Part shown: positions 17,254 to 24,889 of the stretch, in pieces | Position numbering within the stretch: position 1 is the first letter of the stretch | Layout: every line of letters starts with the position of its first letter | DNA from: Phytomonospora sp040655735 | GTDB lineage: Bacteria > Actinomycetota > Actinomycetes > Mycobacteriales > Micromonosporaceae | Assembly: GCF_040655735.1 (NCBI RefSeq) | Contig: NZ_JBFAKK010000006.1 | Location: forward strand, 1-64,000 | Reading direction: 5' to 3' | DNA: 64,000 nt | Notes under the pieces: model-generated | Seen by the model: the letters and a program-made list of their open reading frames with translations, nothing else | Database searches by the model: none | What the model was told of the DNA's origin: nothing | Made by a program: the position numbers and the translations under genes

Positions 17254-17301
17254 CGACGGTCTCCTTCGGGCGTCACCGTGTGACAAATTTTCAAGACTGG
17301 G

Positions 17302-17316
17302 AGGGTAAATTACCCT
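17302..17316. promoter_or_regulatory. Palindromic operator between GlcNAc kinase and binding-protein genes
   Basis: AGGGTAA-A-TTACCCT is a perfect 15-bp palindrome in the 147-bp divergent gap. It is flanked by CTGG on the left and CAG on the right. Its GTAA...TTAC core is like the AT-centred palindromes bound by RpiR-family proteins such as HexR. The local RpiR regulator (14311-15285) is the natural candidate, controlling both divergent genes. Confidence 0.6.
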
Positions 17317-17400
17317 GACAGCGGCCCAACGTACACACACGGCCTCCTCGTCGACACCCGCCGAACAGTCCGGGGCATCCTCCGCGCGTACGATCGCCCG

Positions 17401-18360
17401 ATGCGCAAGGACCTCGTGCTCGGCTTCGACATCGGCGGCACCTCCACCCGCGCCCTGCTGGCCACAATGGACGGAACCCCCGCCGGAACCGGCCGGGCGG
17501 GCGGCGGTAACCCCACCTCCCACGGCGTCGAGGCGTCCATCGCCGCGATCGGCGCGGCCGCCCGCGAAGCCCTCGGCGACACCGACCCGGCAAGGGTCCG
17601 CGCCGGTCACCTCGGCCTGGCCGGCGGCCAGCCCTACGAGGAGCCCGGCAACCGCGCACGCCTCGATCACTTGTGGACCGCCCTGGGACTCGACGCGCCG
17701 TTCGCCGTCGACATCGACCTCACCGTCGCGTTCGCCGCGGCCACACCTACCCCCGACGGCACCGTCGCCATCGGCGGGACCGGCGCCATCGCCGCCGCCG
17801 TCGAACAACGCCGCCTCACCCGCCGCGCCGACGGCTACGGCTGGCTCCTCGGCGACGAGGGCTCCGGATTCTGGCTCGGCCGCCAAGCCGCCCGCACCGC
17901 GCTGAAAGCCGTCGACGGGTTCCTGCCCACCGGCCCGCTCGCCGAGGCCGTCATCGCCGAGGCGTGGCCGCACCCGCGCCGCCCCGCCATCCGCGAACTC
18001 GTCGACGTCCTCGCCCGCCGCCCGCCCCTCGAACTGGCCGCCTACGCCCCGCTGGTCACCGCCGCCGCGGGGGCCGGCGACCCGCAGGCCACCGCGATCC
18101 TCGACGAGGCCGCGCGCCTGCTGTCGGCGACGATCGCCTCGATCCGCGACGACAGCGCCGACACGCCCATCGTCCTCGGCGGGAGCCTGCTCACCGCGGG
18201 GACACCCGTCGGCGCGAGCGTCCGCGCCCGCCTTGCCGAACTGTTCCCCACCGCCACGATCCACACCGCCCGCGACGGCGCCGCCGGGGCGGCCTGGCTG
18301 GCCGCGCTGCCCTACCTCGCCGACCCCGAAGCGGCCCACAAGGCCTTCACCGGCGCCTGA
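17401..18360 (+). CDS. N-acetylglucosamine kinase, BadF/BadG ATPase family
   Basis: About 319 aa. ATG lies six bases after TACGAT (17389-17394), suggesting a leaderless start. The fold is the ASKHA type of BadF/BcrA and eukaryotic-like GlcNAc kinases: LGFDIGGTSTRALLA (phosphate 1), DIDLTVAFAAATP, VAIGGTGAIAAA (phosphate 2), GYGWLLGDEGSGFWLG, and PIVLGGSLLTAGTP near the C-terminus (adenosine region). It should convert imported GlcNAc to GlcNAc-6-phosphate with ATP. Position opposite an NgcE-like binding protein and near the importer genes supports an amino-sugar substrate over glucose. Confidence 0.83.
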   Translation: MRKDLVLGFDIGGTSTRALLATMDGTPAGTGRAGGGNPTSHGVEASIAAIGAAAREALGDTDPARVRAGHLGLAGGQPYEEPGNRARLDHLWTALGLDAPFAVDIDLTVAFAAATPTPDGTVAIGGTGAIAAAVEQRRLTRRADGYGWLLGDEGSGFWLGRQAARTALKAVDGFLPTGPLAEAVIAEAWPHPRRPAIRELVDVLARRPPLELAAYAPLVTAAAGAGDPQATAILDEAARLLSATIASIRDDSADTPIVLGGSLLTAGTPVGASVRARLAELFPTATIHTARDGAAGAAWLAALPYLADPEAAHKAFTGA

Positions 18361-19191
18361 TCACACCGGGTCGTCGCGGGTCAGCTCCCAGCAGGCCACC
18401 GCCGCGGCCGCGGCGACGTTGAGGGAGTCCACTCCCCCGCGCATCGGGATCCGCACCCGCACGTCCGACGCGCCCATCGCCGCACCCGTCAGGCCCGGAC
18501 CCTCCGCGCCGAACAGCAGCGCCGCCCGGTCACGCTGCGCCGCCGTCAGCCGCTGCATCGGCAGCGCGTCCTCGGCCGGAGTCAGCGCCAGCACCGTGAA
18601 CCCCGCCGCGCGCACCTCGTCGAGAGCCTGCGGCCACGGCCCCAGCGTCGCGTAAGGCACCGCGAACACCTCGCCCATGCTCACCCGCACCGCCCGCCGG
18701 TACAGCGGATCGGCGCACGTCGGCGACAGCAGCACCGCGTCCATCCCCAGCCCCGCCGCGCCCCGAAACAGCGCCCCGATGTTGGTGTGGTTGTTCAAGT
18801 CCTCGCAGATGATCACCCGCCGCGCCCCCGCCAGCACCTCGGCGGCACCCCGCGCCGGTTTGCGATGGAACGAGGCGAGCACGCCCCGGTGCACGTGGAA
18901 CCCGGTGACGGACTCCAGCACCTCCTGGCTCGCCGCGTAGACCGGCGCGCCCTCGGCGCCCGGATGCGCGGCGAGGTCGGCGACCTGCCCGACGCGTTTG
19001 GTGTCGACGAGCAGCGAGCGCATCCGGTATCCCGCGCGCAGCGCCCGCCGGATCACCAGCTCCCCTTCGGCGATGAACAGCCCGTGGGGCTGCTCGAACC
19101 TGGTGCGCAGCGCGACGTCGGTGAGTGCCTGGTAGTCGCCGAGCCGGTCATCCGTGGAGACGGTGACCGGCTCGGCGATGAGCGGAGTGAC
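18361..19191 (-). CDS. SpoU/TrmH-family RNA 2'-O-methyltransferase, start codon unclear
   Basis: About 276 aa if read from 19191. The C-terminal SPOUT domain is clear: EDLNNHTNIGALFRGAAGLG (motif 1), LLFGAEGPGLTG (motif 2) and IPMRGGVDSLNVAAAAAVA (motif 3). The N-terminal substrate-binding segment DRLGDYQALTDVALRTRF, then HGLFIAEGELVIRRA, is present and in frame. However, the first ATG, GTG or TTG is the GTG at 19056, inside that domain. Where a GTG would be expected, overlapping the TAG of the SPFH gene, the base triplet is GTC (19191-19189). Either a non-canonical start is used, a substitution removed it, or there is a sequence error. It likely methylates rRNA or tRNA. Confidence 0.8.
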   Translation of the reverse strand, partial: VTPLIAEPVTVSTDDRLGDYQALTDVALRTRFEQPHGLFIAEGELVIRRALRAGYRMRSLLVDTKRVGQVADLAAHPGAEGAPVYAASQEVLESVTGFHVHRGVLASFHRKPARGAAEVLAGARRVIICEDLNNHTNIGALFRGAAGLGMDAVLLSPTCADPLYRRAVRVSMGEVFAVPYATLGPWPQALDEVRAAGFTVLALTPAEDALPMQRLTAAQRDRAALLFGAEGPGLTGAAMGASDVRVRIPMRGGVDSLNVAAAAAVACWELTRDDPV

Positions 19192-20273
19192 TATTTCCGT
19201 TCGCCTTCTTCGGCGGCCGCAGCCGGGGCCGGGGCCGGGTGGACCGGGTCGGCCGTGGCCGGCGGCTTGAGCAGACCCGTCGAGGCCATCGGCACCGCCG
19301 AGGCCTCGATGGCGCGCTCGCTGTCGCCGCTGTCGTTGTCGGCCGTCTCGTCGGACTCGGCGGGCTTGTCCTCACCACCGCCGGCTCCACCGAAGTTGCC
19401 CAGCGCGCCGGAGAACGACTCCAGTGCCCGGGTCAGCTCGGCCGGGATGATCCAGATCTTGTTCGACGGGCTGTTGGCGATCTGCGGAAGTGTCTGCAGG
19501 TACTGGTAGGCCAGCAGCTTCTCGTCGGGCTTGGCGGCGTGGATCGCCTCGAAGACCTGCTTGATGGCCTTGGCCTGACCGTCGGCCTGCAGGACACGCG
19601 CCTGGCGCTCACCCTGCGCGCGCAGGACCGCCGCCTGCTGCTCGCCTTCGGCCGACAGGATCTGCGACTGCTTGACGCCCTCGGCGTTCAAGATCGCCGC
19701 ACGGCGGTCCCGCTCGGCGCGCATCTGCTTCTCCATGGAGTCGCGGATGCTCGGCGGCGGCTCGATCGCCTTGATCTCGACCCGCGTGACCTTCAGGCCC
19801 CACTTGCCGGTCGCCTCGTCGAGGACACCGCGCAGCACGCGGTTGATGTCGTCGCGGCTGGTCAGGGCCTTCTCCAGGTCGAGCGAGCCGACCACGTTGC
19901 GCAGCGTCGTCACCGTCAGCTGCTCGACGCCCTGAAGGTAGTTCTCGATCGAGTAGGTCGCGTCGGTCGGGTTGGTGACCTGGTAGTACAAGACCGTGTC
20001 GATGGATACGACCAGGTTGTCGGAGGTGATCACCGGCTGCGGAGGGAAGCTGACGACCCGCTCGCGCAGATCCACCTTCGCCCGCACCGCGTCGACGAAG
20101 GGCACCAGGAAGTTCAGGCCCGCCCCGAGGGTCTTCTTGTAGCGGCCGAGCCGCTCGATCACATAGGCCTGCTGCTGCGGCACGATCCGGATCGACTTCG
20201 CCAGCGTCACGACCACGAACAGGCCGATCACGGCGAGGAAGAGCCAGACGACTATCTGGCCGGCGTCACTCAC
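19191..20273 (-). CDS. SPFH/band-7 stomatin-like membrane protein
   Basis: About 360 aa. GTG at 20273 follows GGAGG and overlaps the nfeD stop as GTGA. An N-terminal membrane segment (IVVWLFLAVIGLFVVVTLA) precedes the SPFH domain (IRIVPQQQAYVIERLGRYKKTL, LRERVVSFPPQPVITSDN, GVEQLTVTTLRNVVG). A coiled coil rich in Ala/Glu/Arg follows (EKQMRAERDRRAAILNAEG, then repeated QQAAVLRAQGERQARVLQ units). The C-terminal 80 residues are Ala/Pro/Asp-rich and disordered. Such proteins form large cage-like membrane rings, often paired with an NfeD protein, as here. The pair resembles Rv1487/Rv1488. Confidence 0.9.
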   Translation of the reverse strand: MSDAGQIVVWLFLAVIGLFVVVTLAKSIRIVPQQQAYVIERLGRYKKTLGAGLNFLVPFVDAVRAKVDLRERVVSFPPQPVITSDNLVVSIDTVLYYQVTNPTDATYSIENYLQGVEQLTVTTLRNVVGSLDLEKALTSRDDINRVLRGVLDEATGKWGLKVTRVEIKAIEPPPSIRDSMEKQMRAERDRRAAILNAEGVKQSQILSAEGEQQAAVLRAQGERQARVLQADGQAKAIKQVFEAIHAAKPDEKLLAYQYLQTLPQIANSPSNKIWIIPAELTRALESFSGALGNFGGAGGGEDKPAESDETADNDSGDSERAIEASAVPMASTGLLKPPATADPVHPAPAPAAAAEEGERK

Positions 20274-20704
20274 TGTTGCCTCCATACCATTGCGGTTGCA
20301 CCTCTGATCTCCACGACGTGGACGCGCTCACCGGCTTCGAGGATCTGCCCGTCCTCATAGACCCGCGCGGTCCATTCTTCCCCGCCGATCTTGACCAGAC
20401 CGTGCTGGTCGTCGACGGTCTCCAGCACCAGCGCCGGCGAACCTTCCAATGCGGCCAGTCCGATATCGGCGTCGGGACCGGTCCGGTCGTTCATCATCCT
20501 CTTGGCGAATGGACGGACCACGAAGAGAGCGAACGCCGACACCACCGAGAAGACCCCGACCTGGACGAACGGGTCGGCGCCCAGCGCCGCGGCGCCGGCG
20601 GCCGCCAGCGCACCGGCGGCGAGCATGATCAGCACGAAGGAGAGCGCGAACATCTCGGCGACGGCCAGCAGGACCGCGATGATCAGCCAGATGAAGGGGG
20701 CCAT
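20270..20704 (-). CDS. NfeD-family membrane protein
   Basis: About 144 aa. Three hydrophobic segments (IWLIIAVLLAVAEMFALSFVLIMLAAGAL, then about residues 46-65) precede a C-terminal OB-fold of about 70 residues (GSPALVLETVDDQHGLVKIGGEEWTARVYEDGQILEAGERVHVVEIRGATAMV). This is the short NfeD form without the ClpP-like protease. Its stop overlaps the SPFH start by 4 nt, so the two are translationally coupled and probably form one membrane complex. Confidence 0.9.
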   Translation of the reverse strand: MAPFIWLIIAVLLAVAEMFALSFVLIMLAAGALAAAGAAALGADPFVQVGVFSVVSAFALFVVRPFAKRMMNDRTGPDADIGLAALEGSPALVLETVDDQHGLVKIGGEEWTARVYEDGQILEAGERVHVVEIRGATAMVWRQQ

Positions 20705-20804
20705 CCGTAAATCCTGGCATGTTCGCGCTCGTCTCGCCCACCTGGCCCGCCATCGGCGATCTCCTCACACCACCCTCGGGCGCCCGAGAGGTTAAGTTGG
20801 GCAG

Positions 20805-21602
20805 ATGCCGGTAGCGTCCCCCCACTCTGGATTGACGATCCGCCCGTCGGCGCGATTGGTGCCGTGGCTGCGCTCCTGGCGCACCGGACTCGTCCCCTAC
20901 GACGCGGTCGTCGACGCCGTCGTCGAAGAGATCGACGGGGGTGACGACATCGAACACGTGGTGGCCGACCTGCCCGACAGCTGGCACCCGGTCTCCCTCG
21001 CCGAGGCTCCCGCCCTGTTCTCCCGCATCCACCCCGACGACATCCGCCTGATCCTCCCCGCGCCCGGCGACCCCCGCGGCCTGCCCGTCAAAGGCCCCTT
21101 CACCGCCGCCGCGCTGGGCACCGGCGAGGCCGTCATCGCCGGAACCGTCGGCCTCGTCCCCGAGATCACCACTCACGTCTCCGGCTCGGGCGACCAGTGG
21201 CAGTCGGTCACCTGGCGCGTCTACGAGTGCGGACCGGTCAAACCCGTCCCACCGGTCTCACCCGGTGAGGCCGAGGCCGAACTCGCCGAAGCGCTGCACA
21301 CCGCCACCGGGCAGCTCGTGGCCCTCGACGTCGCGCGCTGGCGCCCCGAACTCGGCGTCGCCCTGACCCAGCTGCGCCGCAGCGAGCACGGCATGGACCT
21401 GCCGCCCGGATACGACCAGCGGGCCCGCCGCCTCTACGCGCGCGCCGGCGTCCTCGAACGCGTCCTGGCCATCGCCGACGGCGACGCCCCCGGCGGTGCG
21501 GTCAACGTTCACGAGGCCGGAGCCCGCGACGCCGCCCTGCGCCCTTTGGGCGCAGCCTGCCGTCAGGCGCTCACCGCGGCCTGCAACTCCACCCTCGGCT
21601 GA
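20805..21602 (+). CDS. Conserved-looking actinobacterial hypothetical protein
   Basis: About 265 aa. ATG at 20805 lies six bases after TAAGTT (20793-20798), a leaderless arrangement. I do not recognise a named domain. The sequence is soluble, starts LVPWLRSWRTGLVPYDAVVDAV, and contains VPEITTHVSGSGDQWQSVTWRVYE and a helical second half (LRRSEHGMDLPPGYDQRARRLYARAGVLERVLAIA). It occupies the position of Rv1486c relative to nfeD and hemZ in mycobacteria, so it may be the equivalent gene; I could not align them. Confidence 0.75.
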   Translation: MPVASPHSGLTIRPSARLVPWLRSWRTGLVPYDAVVDAVVEEIDGGDDIEHVVADLPDSWHPVSLAEAPALFSRIHPDDIRLILPAPGDPRGLPVKGPFTAAALGTGEAVIAGTVGLVPEITTHVSGSGDQWQSVTWRVYECGPVKPVPPVSPGEAEAELAEALHTATGQLVALDVARWRPELGVALTQLRRSEHGMDLPPGYDQRARRLYARAGVLERVLAIADGDAPGGAVNVHEAGARDAALRPLGAACRQALTAACNSTLG

Positions 21603-21663
21603 GGCGCCGACCGGCTCAGCCGAGCGGCCGAAATCCGCTCGACACGTCGGTTAGGTTCTGGTC

Positions 21664-22158
21664 ATGCCCGAACTCCAGCTCCTCGACGCCGGCCACGTCT
21701 CCGCGCTGCTGGCCTTCGAACTCGACAACCGCGACTTCTTCGCCGCGACGATCCCGGACCGGGGTGACGCCTACTTCGCCGAGTTCGACGAGCGGCTCGC
21801 CGCGCTGCTGGCCGAGCAGGCCGAGGGCGTGTGCTTCTTCCACGTCCTGGTCGACGACGACGGCTCGATCCTCGGCCGCTTCAATCTCGTCGACGTCGCC
21901 GACGGTCAGGCCGAGTTGGGTTTCCGGCTCGCCGAGAAGGCCACCGGGCGCGGCCTGGCCACCGCCGCGGTCGCCGAGTTGTTCGGGCGGGCGGCGCGCG
22001 ACTACGGCCTGACGTCGCTGCGGGCCGGGACGACGCTGACCAACACCGCTTCGCGGGCGGTCCTCGAACGCAACGGTTTCCAGCGCGACGGTGTGACCGA
22101 GTTTCGGGGCCGGCCCGCCTTGACGTTCGTTCGCGACCTGCGCGAGTTCACCGTTTAG
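21664..22158 (+). CDS. GNAT acetyltransferase, RimJ/RimL-like
   Basis: About 164 aa. ATG lies six bases after TAGGTT (21652-21657). GNAT features in order: N-terminal LLAFELDNRDFFAATIP, the beta-4 strand GRFNLVDVADGQAELGFRLAEKATGRGLATAAVAEL (acetyl-CoA pyrophosphate loop with the RGLAT motif) and LTNTASRAVLERNGFQRDGV (helix 4/strand 6). This pattern is that of ribosomal-protein N-acetyltransferases and their small-molecule relatives. Its target is unknown. A 12-bp terminator separates it from the convergent ferrochelatase gene. Confidence 0.85.
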   Translation: MPELQLLDAGHVSALLAFELDNRDFFAATIPDRGDAYFAEFDERLAALLAEQAEGVCFFHVLVDDDGSILGRFNLVDVADGQAELGFRLAEKATGRGLATAAVAELFGRAARDYGLTSLRAGTTLTNTASRAVLERNGFQRDGVTEFRGRPALTFVRDLREFTV

Positions 22159-22181
22159 GGGTATACCGCCGAAAAGATGAT

Positions 22182-22210
22182 CGGCCCGGGTCGGTGTGCG
22201 ACCCGGGCCG
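22182..22210. terminator. Perfect 12-bp bidirectional hairpin
   Basis: CGGCCCGGGTCG (22182-22193) and CGACCCGGGCCG (22199-22210) enclose a 5-nt loop between the convergent acetyltransferase (stop 22158) and ferrochelatase (stop 22216) genes. Confidence 0.8.
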
Positions 22211-22215
22211 CGTCG

Positions 22216-23235
22216 TCATCGTGAGGGCAGTGGCGGCCGCCGCGCGGGGCAGCAGCCGTCGGGGGTGTTGTCGAAGGTCGCGATCTTGCCGAGGTGCTGT
22301 GCGGGGGCTCCCTGGGTGCGCTCGGCGATCAGTTCGCGCACCATCGACACGAAAGCCGGGTGCGTGCCGGGCGTCGGCACCCGGGTGAAGGCCATGCCGT
22401 GCTGCTCGGCGGTCTTGGCGGCCTCGTTGTCGAGGTCCCAGATCACTTCCAGGTGGTCGGAGGTGAAGCCGATGGGCACCACGATCACGCCCTCGGTTCC
22501 GCCGTCGGCGAGTTTGGCGAGGTGGTCGTTGACATCCGGTTCGAGCCACGAGGACTCCGGTGTGCCCGACCGCGACTGCCACACCAGGTCGTAGTCGAGG
22601 CCGGGCGCGGCGGCCTCGGCCACGATCCGGGCGACCTCGGCGTGCTGCTCGGTGTAGCGGGCCCCGGCGGGTCCCGACACCTCGTTCATCGACGTGGGGA
22701 TCGAGTGGGAGGTGAACACCAGGCGCGTGTTGGCCGGCATGCGCGGCAGGGCCGCCTTGACGCCGTCCACGAAGGGCGCGATGAAGCCCGGGTGGTCGAA
22801 GTAGTGGCGGATCTTGTCGACGATGGGCGCGTCGACGCCCACCGCGGCGCGGGCCGCGGCGATGTCGTCGAGGTACTGCCGGCACGACGAGTAGGACCCG
22901 TAGGCGCTGGTCACGAAGGCCAGTGCCCGCTTGATCCCGTCGGCGCGCATGCGCTGGAGCGCCTCGACCAGCATCGGCGGCCAGTTGCGGTTGCCCCAGT
23001 AGACCGGCAGGTGCAGGTTGTGGACGGACAGTTCTCCGCGCAGCGCCGCGATCAGCGCCCGGCACTGGGCGTTGATCGGCGAGACGCCGCCGAAGTGGTA
23101 GTAGTGTTCGGCGACCTCGGTGAGGCGGTCGTCGGGGACACCCCGTCCCCGCGTGACGTTACGCAGGAACGGGAGTACGTCGTCGGGCCCCTCGGGTCCC
23201 CCGAAGGAGACCAGGAGCAAAGCGTCGTAGGTCAT
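22216..23235 (-). CDS. cpfC: Coproporphyrin ferrochelatase
   Basis: About 339 aa. ATG at 23235 overlaps the InhA stop as TGATG, so it is translationally coupled. The chelatase signature is intact: LLVSFGGPEGPDDVLPFL at the N-terminus, FTSHSIPTSM with the metal-binding His, and SDHLEVIWDLDNEA with the acidic partner. In Actinobacteria this enzyme inserts iron into coproporphyrin III, the step before HemQ in the coproporphyrin-dependent haem pathway. Cys occurs at about 118 (SYSSCRQY) and as a Cys-Cys pair 12 residues from the C-terminus, which may serve as [2Fe-2S] ligands as in the mycobacterial enzyme. The spacing differs from the C-x7-C-x-C I recall there, so the cluster is uncertain. Confidence 0.9.
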   Translation of the reverse strand: MTYDALLLVSFGGPEGPDDVLPFLRNVTRGRGVPDDRLTEVAEHYYHFGGVSPINAQCRALIAALRGELSVHNLHLPVYWGNRNWPPMLVEALQRMRADGIKRALAFVTSAYGSYSSCRQYLDDIAAARAAVGVDAPIVDKIRHYFDHPGFIAPFVDGVKAALPRMPANTRLVFTSHSIPTSMNEVSGPAGARYTEQHAEVARIVAEAAAPGLDYDLVWQSRSGTPESSWLEPDVNDHLAKLADGGTEGVIVVPIGFTSDHLEVIWDLDNEAAKTAEQHGMAFTRVPTPGTHPAFVSMVRELIAERTQGAPAQHLGKIATFDNTPDGCCPARRPPLPSR

Positions 23236-24002
23236 CAGACCCCAACCGCGTGAAACCCGCCATCCACGTGGACGATCTCGCCGGTGGTGGCCGGGAACCA
23301 GTCGGAGAGCAGGGCGAGGCAGGCCTTGGCGACCGGTTCGGAGTCGGTGAGGTTCCAGCCGAGAGGGGCGCGGCCCGTCCAGGCCTCCTCGAAGGCCTCG
23401 AAACCCGGAATGGACTTGGCTGCCAGGGTGCGCACCGGTCCCGCCGCCACGAGGTTGACCCGGATCCCCTTGGGACCGAAGTCGCGCGCGAGGTAGCGGC
23501 AGGTGGACTCCAGGGTCGCCTTCGACACGCCCATCCAGTCGTAGACCGGCCACGCCTTGGAGGCGTCGAAGTCCAGGCCGACGATGCCCGCGCCCTGACT
23601 CAGCAGCGGCAGGGTGGCCATGGCCAGGGACTTGAACGAGAACGCCGAGACGTGCAGGGCGGTGGCGACGTCCTCCCACGGGGCGGTGAGGAACCCGCCG
23701 CCGAGGGCGCTGGGCGGCGCGTAGGCGATGGAGTGCAGGACCCCGTCGAGGCCGTCGGTGTGCTCTTTGACCCGCTCGGCGAGGGAGTCGAGTTGCTCGG
23801 CGTCGGTCACGTCGAGTTCGAGCACGGGGGCGGGCGCGGGCAGCCGTTTGGCGATCCGCTCGACGAGGGACATCCGGCCGAACCCGGTGAGGATCACCTG
23901 GGCACCGTGTTGCTGGGCGAGCTTGGCCACCCCGAATGCCAGCGATTGCTCTGTGATCAGGCCGGTCACAAGCAGACGCTTACCTTCAAGCATCCCGGTC
24001 AC
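23235..24002 (-). CDS. inhA: NADH-dependent enoyl-ACP reductase, InhA type
   Basis: About 255 aa. GTG at 24002 follows AAGGGAA; an extension to 24056 lacks support. It is an SDR fold with LLVTGLITEQSLAFGVAKLA for NADH binding, HSIAYAPPSALGGGF, and the active site FDASKAWPVYDWMGVSKATLE, with Tyr-x6-Lys as in InhA and FabI. InhA carries out the last reduction of each type II fatty-acid elongation cycle and is the isoniazid target in mycobacteria. The order fabG-inhA-ferrochelatase matches the mycobacterial mabA-inhA-hemZ set. It lies 88 nt behind fabG. Confidence 0.93.
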   Translation of the reverse strand: MTGMLEGKRLLVTGLITEQSLAFGVAKLAQQHGAQVILTGFGRMSLVERIAKRLPAPAPVLELDVTDAEQLDSLAERVKEHTDGLDGVLHSIAYAPPSALGGGFLTAPWEDVATALHVSAFSFKSLAMATLPLLSQGAGIVGLDFDASKAWPVYDWMGVSKATLESTCRYLARDFGPKGIRVNLVAAGPVRTLAAKSIPGFEAFEEAWTGRAPLGWNLTDSEPVAKACLALLSDWFPATTGEIVHVDGGFHAVGV

Positions 24003-24090
24003 GTGTGTTCCCTTCGTACGGTCGTTTTTCGGCGAAGCAAGGGGGTCTTCGCCCACCTGCCGCCTACGCAGTCAGTATGGGGGTGCGCGG

Positions 24091-24795
24091 CTAGTGGCCC
24101 ATCCCGAGGCCACCGTCGACAGGAATAACCGCGCCGGAGACGTAACCGGCGGCGTCGCCGGCGAGCCAGCACACCGCCGAGGCGATCTCGTCGGTGCGCC
24201 CGAAACGAGCGGCGGGAATGGCTTTGAGGAACCCGTCGCGCTGGGCTTCGGGCAGTGCCGCGGTCATGTCGGTCTCGACGAAGCCGGGAGCGACGACGTT
24301 GGCGGTGATGTTGCGGCTGCCCAGTTCACGGGTGATCGAGCGGGCCATGCCGACCAGTCCGGCCTTGCTGGCGGCGTAGTTGGTCTGACCTGCGTTGCCG
24401 TAGAGGCCCGAGACCGAAGAGATGAAGATCATCCGGCCCCACTTGGCGCGCAGCATCTTCGACGAGGCCCGCTTCGCGCAGCGCCAGGCGCCGGTGAGGT
24501 TGGTGTCGACGACGCTGGTGAACTGGTCCTCGCTCATGCGCAGCAGCAGGGTGTCGTCAGTGATCCCGGCGTTGGCGATCAGGACCTCGACGGGGCCGAG
24601 CTCCTTCTCCACGCTGGTGAACGCGGCGTCGACGGCCGCGCCGTCGGTGATGTCGCATTCGACGCCGAAGAGGCCGTCGGGTGCCCCGCTGCCCCGATGC
24701 GTCACGGCCACGGTGTCGCCCTGCTTGGCGAACGCCTGGGCGATGGCCAGTCCGATGCCGCGGTTTCCGCCGGTGACGAGGACGGTTCTAGGCAC
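24091..24795 (-). CDS. fabG: 3-oxoacyl-ACP reductase, FabG/MabA type
   Basis: About 234 aa. GTG at 24795 follows GAGGAG. Classical SDR motifs: TGGNRGIGLAIA (NADPH loop), IANAGIT, SSVSGLYGNAGQTNYAASKAG (Ser, Tyr and Lys of the catalytic set) and APGFVETDMT. It reduces 3-oxoacyl-ACP to 3-hydroxyacyl-ACP in type II fatty-acid synthesis. Immediate linkage to an InhA-type reductase supports this over other SDR functions. No dehydratase or condensing enzyme is present in the window. Confidence 0.93.
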   Translation of the reverse strand: MPRTVLVTGGNRGIGLAIAQAFAKQGDTVAVTHRGSGAPDGLFGVECDITDGAAVDAAFTSVEKELGPVEVLIANAGITDDTLLLRMSEDQFTSVVDTNLTGAWRCAKRASSKMLRAKWGRMIFISSVSGLYGNAGQTNYAASKAGLVGMARSITRELGSRNITANVVAPGFVETDMTAALPEAQRDGFLKAIPAARFGRTDEIASAVCWLAGDAAGYVSGAVIPVDGGLGMGH

Positions 24796-24889
24796 GGCGG
24801 ATTCTCCTCGGTGTTGTGGCCTCAGACGGTCGGCGATGATCGTACGCGATGGGGGCCGATCAGCCGCCGCCCCCACCCGTACGGACACG

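Noticed and set aside
17254..18339. Upstream extension of the second binding-protein frame
   Set aside because: It runs antisense through the GlcNAc kinase and has no domain; a GTG with GGAG and a signal peptide at 17253 marks the real start.
24000..24020. A third AcnR-like site upstream of inhA (TTCGTACGGTCG)
   Set aside because: It shares only the CGTACGG core, common in high-GC DNA, and lacks the outer GCAA/TTGC arms.
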